From contig CAJUDT010000025.1 of NCBI GenBank assembly GCA_910585415.1, forward strand, positions 1-25,456: a stretch of 25,456 nucleotides of DNA, written 5' to 3'. Below the pieces are notes generated by a model, which searched no databases, was not told the DNA's origin, and saw nothing but the letters and a program-made list of their open reading frames with translations. This document shows positions 22,066 to 25,456 of this stretch, piece after piece. Position 1 is the first letter of the stretch. The number at the start of each line of letters is the position of its first letter. The stretch is from an uncultured Flavonifractor sp. Lineage in GTDB: Bacteria > Bacillota > Clostridia > Oscillospirales > Oscillospiraceae. Made by a program: the position numbers and the translations under genes.

Positions 22066-22094
22066 AAAATAGCGGAAAGCCCGGCTTCTGTCAA
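22066..22094 (-). promoter_or_regulatory. Sigma-A promoter of the sigma-54 activator gene
   Basis: On the minus strand TTGACA (22094-22089), a 17-base spacer and TATTTT (22071-22066). An 8-bp inverted repeat AAAGCCCG/CGGGCTTT (22076-22083 and 22113-22120) brackets the -35 and could be an operator. Confidence 0.75.
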
Positions 22095-22170
22095 GGCATA
22101 ATTTCACCGTTTCGGGCTTTTTCTCCGGGCACGGCGGATGTTTTTTCAGGCATTTTTCCATAAAAGGATA

Positions 22171-22199
22171 TTTTCTTCCAGCTCCGAATGCGGTATAAT
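22171..22199 (+). promoter_or_regulatory. Candidate promoter of the response-regulator operon
   Basis: A consensus -10 TATAAT at 22194-22199 lies 29 bases before the start codon; the -35 position (TTTTCT, 22171-22176, spacer 17) is weak, as expected for an activator-dependent promoter. Confidence 0.55.
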
Positions 22200-22227
22200 G
22201 TTCAAAATTGACCGAGGAGGCCCTCTC

Positions 22228-22899
22228 ATGTCCCACATCCTGATTGTTGAAGACGACACCGATATCAACAACTCCACTGCGGAATACCTGCGGCGGCAGG
22301 GCTGCCTGTGCAGTCAGGCCTTTTCCGGCACCGAGGGGCGGCGGCTCTGGCAGGCGGGCGGCATTGACCTGCTGCTGATAGACCTGATGCTTCCAGGGCT
22401 GTCCGGCCGTGCGCTCATCACCGAGATACGCCAGTCCAGCCGGACGCCGGTGATTGTACTCTCGGCCAAAACGGAGCTCTCCGACAAGGTGGAGCTGCTG
22501 GGCCTGGGGGCGGACGACTACCTCACCAAGCCCTATCAGCTGGAGGAGCTGTGGGCCAGGATATTGGTGCAGCTCCGCCACGCCAGCGCCGTCCCCACGG
22601 AAGTCCTTTTGCGCTACCGGGACTGGGTGCTGAACCTGGACGAGCGGACCTTGACCGCCGCCGGACAGCCGGTGAACCTCACCGCCCACGAGTTTAAGAT
22701 TGTGGAGCTCCTGGCGGGCCGGCCCAGGCGTGTGTTTACCAAGCAGCAGATTTATGAGGCCGTCTGGCAGGAGCAGTACGCCGTTGAGGACAAAACCATC
22801 ACCGTCCACATCAGCAACATCCGCGCCAAGCTGCGGCCCAGCGGCACGGACCAGTACATCCAGACCGTATGGGGCATCGGCTTCAAGCTGGCCGAGTAA
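22228..22899 (+). CDS. OmpR/PhoB-family response regulator
   Basis: A 223-residue two-domain regulator. The receiver has the acidic pair D9-D10, phospho-acceptor D52 (LLLIDLMLPGLSG), switch residue S79 and K101 (LTKPYQ). The C-terminal winged helix (about 125-223) carries LTAHEFKIVELLAGRPRRVFTKQQIYEAVW and KTITVHISNIRAKL. The start is ATG 22228 after GAGGAGG; the upstream in-frame ATG lacks a ribosome site. It is paired with the kinase gene at the end of the operon, with the ABC genes between them, a layout used by BcrAB/lantibiotic-immunity-type modules in which the regulator induces the transporter. Confidence 0.93.
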   Translation: MSHILIVEDDTDINNSTAEYLRRQGCLCSQAFSGTEGRRLWQAGGIDLLLIDLMLPGLSGRALITEIRQSSRTPVIVLSAKTELSDKVELLGLGADDYLTKPYQLEELWARILVQLRHASAVPTEVLLRYRDWVLNLDERTLTAAGQPVNLTAHEFKIVELLAGRPRRVFTKQQIYEAVWQEQYAVEDKTITVHISNIRAKLRPSGTDQYIQTVWGIGFKLAE

Positions 22900-22985
22900 A
22901 CTTTGCACTTTCTTTACCTTTGCTTTGCGATGTTTGGACACTTCTCTGTCATACTGAGCCTGCAAACGAAAAAGGAGGCTTTTAC

Positions 22986-23897
22986 ATGACCGTGATACAG
23001 ACCATGGGACTGTCCAAGCAATACAGAGACAAATGGGCCGTAGACCATCTGGACCTGCTGGTGGAGCAGGGGGACATTTACGGCTTCATCGGTCAAAACG
23101 GCGCGGGCAAGTCCACCACCCTCAAGCTCCTGTGCGGGCTGGCCCGGCCCACCCTGGGGGATGTGCTGATATTTGGCAAGCCCGTCCGGGACCCGGTGGC
23201 CCGCCGCCGGGTGGGGGCTCTCATTGAGCAGCCGGGCCTTTACCCCGACCTGAGCGGGCGGGACAATCTCCGGCTGTATGCCGCGCTTCTGGGGCTGGAC
23301 CGCCCGGAGCGGCAGGCGGAAGAAATTCTGGAGCTGGTGGGCCTGGCGCCCAGGGAGAAAAAGCCGGTTGGCCGCTACTCCATGGGCATGAAGCAGCGGC
23401 TGGGCGTCGGTCTGGCCCTGCTGGGCGGACCGGACCTGCTGCTTTTGGACGAGCCCATCAACGGCCTGGACCCGGAGGGCATCCGGGACATGCGGGAGCT
23501 GCTCCTTCGGCTGAACCGGGAGCAGGGGCTGACGCTACTGGTCAGCTCTCATATTCTGGGCGAACTGAGCAAAATCGCCACCCGGTATGGCATCATCCAG
23601 CAGGGCCGGATGGTGGAGCAGATTACCGCCGGGGAACTGAAACAGAAGTGTACCGACTATCTGCACCTGCGCTCCGACCAACCCCAGAAGGCGGCGGCTG
23701 TGCTGGAGCAGACGCTCAAAATAACCCGCTGGGAAATGCGGCCAGAGGGGGAAATCCGAATTTACGAAGCCGCAGACCCCAGGGCCGTGGTGCAGGTGCT
23801 CACCCAAGCGGGCATTGCATTGGAGGAACTGGGCTTGCACCAGCAGGACCTGGAGAGCTATTTTCTGGAGCGGATGGGAGGAAACGGGCATGTTTAA
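22986..23897 (+). CDS. BcrA-like ABC-transporter ATPase
   Basis: A 303-residue ATPase with Walker A GQNGAGKST (36-44), Q-loop ALIEQPG (78-84), signature YSMGMKQRLG (131-140), Walker B LLLLDEP (151-157) and switch His SSHI (189). The C-terminal ~80-residue extension, the IEQPG Q-loop and GxSMGMKQR signature are typical of bacitracin (BcrA) and lantibiotic self-protection exporters. Start ATG 22986 follows AAAGGAGG. The stop overlaps the permease start by 8 bases, so the two are coupled. The 86 bases between regulator and ATPase show no clear promoter or terminator. Confidence 0.93.
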   Translation: MTVIQTMGLSKQYRDKWAVDHLDLLVEQGDIYGFIGQNGAGKSTTLKLLCGLARPTLGDVLIFGKPVRDPVARRRVGALIEQPGLYPDLSGRDNLRLYAALLGLDRPERQAEEILELVGLAPREKKPVGRYSMGMKQRLGVGLALLGGPDLLLLDEPINGLDPEGIRDMRELLLRLNREQGLTLLVSSHILGELSKIATRYGIIQQGRMVEQITAGELKQKCTDYLHLRSDQPQKAAAVLEQTLKITRWEMRPEGEIRIYEAADPRAVVQVLTQAGIALEELGLHQQDLESYFLERMGGNGHV

Positions 23898-24696
23898 CTT
23901 ACTGCGGATGGATTTGCGGCGGCTGTTCCAAAACCGGAGCTTTTATATTATTCTGGTTGTGACGGCTGTTTTACTGATTATGGTGACTGTCATGGCGCAC
24001 GCCATCGCAGACCCGGAAATGATGGATGAGATGGAAGCCCAGGGCGCAGAAATCACAGAGGCAGACCGCATGATGAGCGATTACATCCAAAATATGTCAC
24101 AGCTGGACTTCATGCACGAAACCTTGGGCAGCGGCTTTTTGCTGGTCATGACCGGGATTGGAATGACCTTGTTTGTAAACGGCGATTTTTCCAGCGGATT
24201 TATCAAAAATATCTGTTGCGTCAAACCTCGCCGCCGGGATTATGTCCTTTCAAAATTTGCTCTGTCAGGCATTTATAGTGGAATCATTACCCTTTTATCC
24301 GTCCTGGTGATGCTGTTGTCCCCTGTAGTGATTCACATGTATCCGGCGCCGGATTCCATTTCACAGATTTTGCGGTATACCCTTTGGATGTGGCTGCCCC
24401 ACTGGGCGTTTGCCCTCATGGCCCTGGCTCTGGTCCTGCTGACCAGAAACACCACCCTGGGTATCATTCTGTCCCTGGTAGCCGGGAGCGGGCTGACAGC
24501 CGCTTTTATGGGGACATTGGGAAACCTGCTGCACTGGCCTCCCCTGGAGCAATTTTTCCTCTCCTCTGTGGTAGCGGGCGTCTATGTACCTCAGAACGGC
24601 ATTACCCAAAGTTGGGTGATTCTGGCCTGTATCATCACATGGGCGGCCATTTACGGAATCGGAAGCCTGTTGTCTATGGAGAAGCGGGATATTTAA
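23890..24696 (+). CDS. ABC-2-type permease of the BcrA-like exporter
   Basis: A 268-residue membrane protein: span near residues 19-38, a ~55-residue extracytoplasmic stretch rich in Met and acidic residues (IADPEMMDEMEAQ), then about five spans (approximately 79-100, 120-148, 165-187, 190-215 and 240-262). Size and topology match ABC-2/BcrB-like permeases. FSSGFIKNI after the second span is a common motif of this group. The start overlaps the ATPase gene, with GGGAGG about 7 bases upstream. It should form the exporter with the 22986-23897 ATPase, for a peptide antibiotic or similar amphiphile; the substrate is not determined. Confidence 0.88.
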   Translation: MFNLLRMDLRRLFQNRSFYIILVVTAVLLIMVTVMAHAIADPEMMDEMEAQGAEITEADRMMSDYIQNMSQLDFMHETLGSGFLLVMTGIGMTLFVNGDFSSGFIKNICCVKPRRRDYVLSKFALSGIYSGIITLLSVLVMLLSPVVIHMYPAPDSISQILRYTLWMWLPHWAFALMALALVLLTRNTTLGIILSLVAGSGLTAAFMGTLGNLLHWPPLEQFFLSSVVAGVYVPQNGITQSWVILACIITWAAIYGIGSLLSMEKRDI

Positions 24697-24708
24697 GGAG
24701 GAAGTTCC

Positions 24709-25456
24709 ATGCTGCCTGCCCTGATGCTAGCCCTTTCCGCCCTGGGGATTGCTCTGCTGCGCCTGTGGGCTTACCGCGCCCAACTGCTGGAGATGGCCCG
24801 AGCGCTGGATGAGACCCCAACCGAGAGCAATCTGCGTCTGACGGTGAGGATGTCCGGCACGGCGCCCCGGCGGCTGTGTCAGGCGGTCAACGCCCGGCTG
24901 GATGAGGGGCGGCGGCTCCGCCTGGAGACTCAGCGGAGGGAGCGGGAGCTGAAATACACCATGGCCTGCATCTCCCACGACATCCGCACCCCTCTGGCCG
25001 GGGCCATGGGCTATTTGACACTGTTGGAGGGGGAGCCGGAACGGCAGGCGGAATACCGGAGCATTATAGACAAGCGCCTGAGAGAGCTGGACGAGCTGTT
25101 GGATGAGCTCTTTCTATATACCCGCCTGCAGAGCGGCTCCCTGCCGCTGGAGTGCAGAGAGCTGGCGGCTCTGCCGCCCCTGTGGGACGCGCTGGCGGAG
25201 TTTTATCCCCAGCTGGAGGCGGCGGGGGTGGAACCGGAGCTACGGTTTGACCGGGAGGACATGACCCTGTGGGCCAGCCCGGAGGCTCTGGGCCGGGTGT
25301 ACCGGAACCTGATTGCCAACGCCCTGCGCCACGGCGGCGGCGGGCTGGCCGTCTCCGGCCGGGACGGCGTGATTTCCTTCTCCAATGCACTGCCTCCCGG
25401 TCCCAGGCCGGACCCGGAGCACCTGTTTGACCGCTTCTATCAGAGCAGCCCCGCCC
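24709..25456 (+). CDS. Sensor histidine kinase, cut by the window end
   Basis: The frame opens at ATG 24709 (AAGGAGG 6 bases before it, 12 bases after the permease stop) and stays open to the last base, giving at least 249 residues. It has one N-terminal membrane span (about 3-20), a short linker, the dimerisation/phospho-acceptor box ISHDIRTPL with H90, and the start of the ATPase domain with N-box NLIANALRHGGG and F-box DRFYQSS near the edge. The G-boxes are probably partly absent or degenerate before the cut. With only one span and no large sensor domain it resembles kinases that sense through their partner ABC transporter or within the membrane. Partner of the 22228-22899 regulator. Confidence 0.92.
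   Translation, partial: MLPALMLALSALGIALLRLWAYRAQLLEMARALDETPTESNLRLTVRMSGTAPRRLCQAVNARLDEGRRLRLETQRRERELKYTMACISHDIRTPLAGAMGYLTLLEGEPERQAEYRSIIDKRLRELDELLDELFLYTRLQSGSLPLECRELAALPPLWDALAEFYPQLEAAGVEPELRFDREDMTLWASPEALGRVYRNLIANALRHGGGGLAVSGRDGVISFSNALPPGPRPDPEHLFDRFYQSSPA

Noticed and set aside
1..25456. CRISPR arrays, tRNA/rRNA genes, insertion sequences, toxin-antitoxin pairs
   Set aside because: Looked for on both strands; no repeat-spacer pattern, no tRNA-like cloverleaf, no transposase or phage reading frame was found.

Overview
The window is GC-rich (roughly 60% by eye) and densely coding, with strong AGGAGG-type ribosome sites. It carries an FMN riboswitch, a BlaI/BlaR1 pair, ECF sigma/anti-sigma modules, and clostridial-style CoA metabolism (crotonase, acyl-CoA dehydrogenase, electron-transfer-flavoprotein domain) under sigma-54. 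Together these point to an anaerobic, GC-rich member of the Clostridia, most likely an Oscillospiraceae-type gut bacterium (Oscillibacter/Flavonifractor/Intestinimonas-like). That placement is inferred from gene content; no search was run. I saw no rRNA, tRNA, CRISPR array, insertion sequence or phage gene.

Layout. 1-2.1 kb: a small membrane protein (+) and a radical SAM/SPASM-like protein (-) converge on a shared hairpin. 2.1-5.6 kb: a BlaI-type repressor and a very long BlaR1-type M56 metalloprotease receptor form an operon; two TGCAAATGYA dyads in and next to its promoter are probable BlaI operators. 5.6-7.2 kb: a YpsA/DUF1273 SLOG protein is divergent from ribU, the riboflavin S-component, which has a textbook promoter, an FMN riboswitch and a long stem that sequesters the ribosome site. 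7.2-10.97 kb (-): a four-gene overlapping operon (BtuC/FecCD-type permease, ATPase, lipoprotein binding protein, THEP1-like NTPase) follows a strong promoter and a structured leader. That leader ends in an intrinsic terminator whose arm can pair with the leader's 3' hairpin. It looks like a transcriptional off-switch, possibly of the molybdenum-cofactor class.

10.97-14.6 kb (-): two adjacent paralogous modules, each an ECF sigma factor plus a single-pass membrane anti-sigma factor. They share a near-identical transmembrane-coding segment and similar leaders. 14.7-22.1 kb (-): a sigma-54-controlled short-chain acyl-CoA cluster. A PAS-AAA+-Fis activator is followed by crotonase, a GntP-type permease and a family III CoA-transferase, then acyl-CoA dehydrogenase and an overlapping stand-alone ETF-alpha FAD domain. 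The crotonase and dehydrogenase transcripts each have a -24/-12 promoter. Each also has a TTCA-N-TGAA repeat element beginning exactly 134 bp upstream of the -24 GG, which strongly suggests one activator drives both. The likely route is import of a short hydroxy- or enoate acid, CoA transfer, hydration/dehydration and ETF-linked reduction.

22.2-25.5 kb (+): an OmpR-type response regulator, a BcrA-like ABC ATPase, an ABC-2 permease and a histidine kinase cut by the window end. This is the usual layout of a peptide-antibiotic sensing and efflux module.
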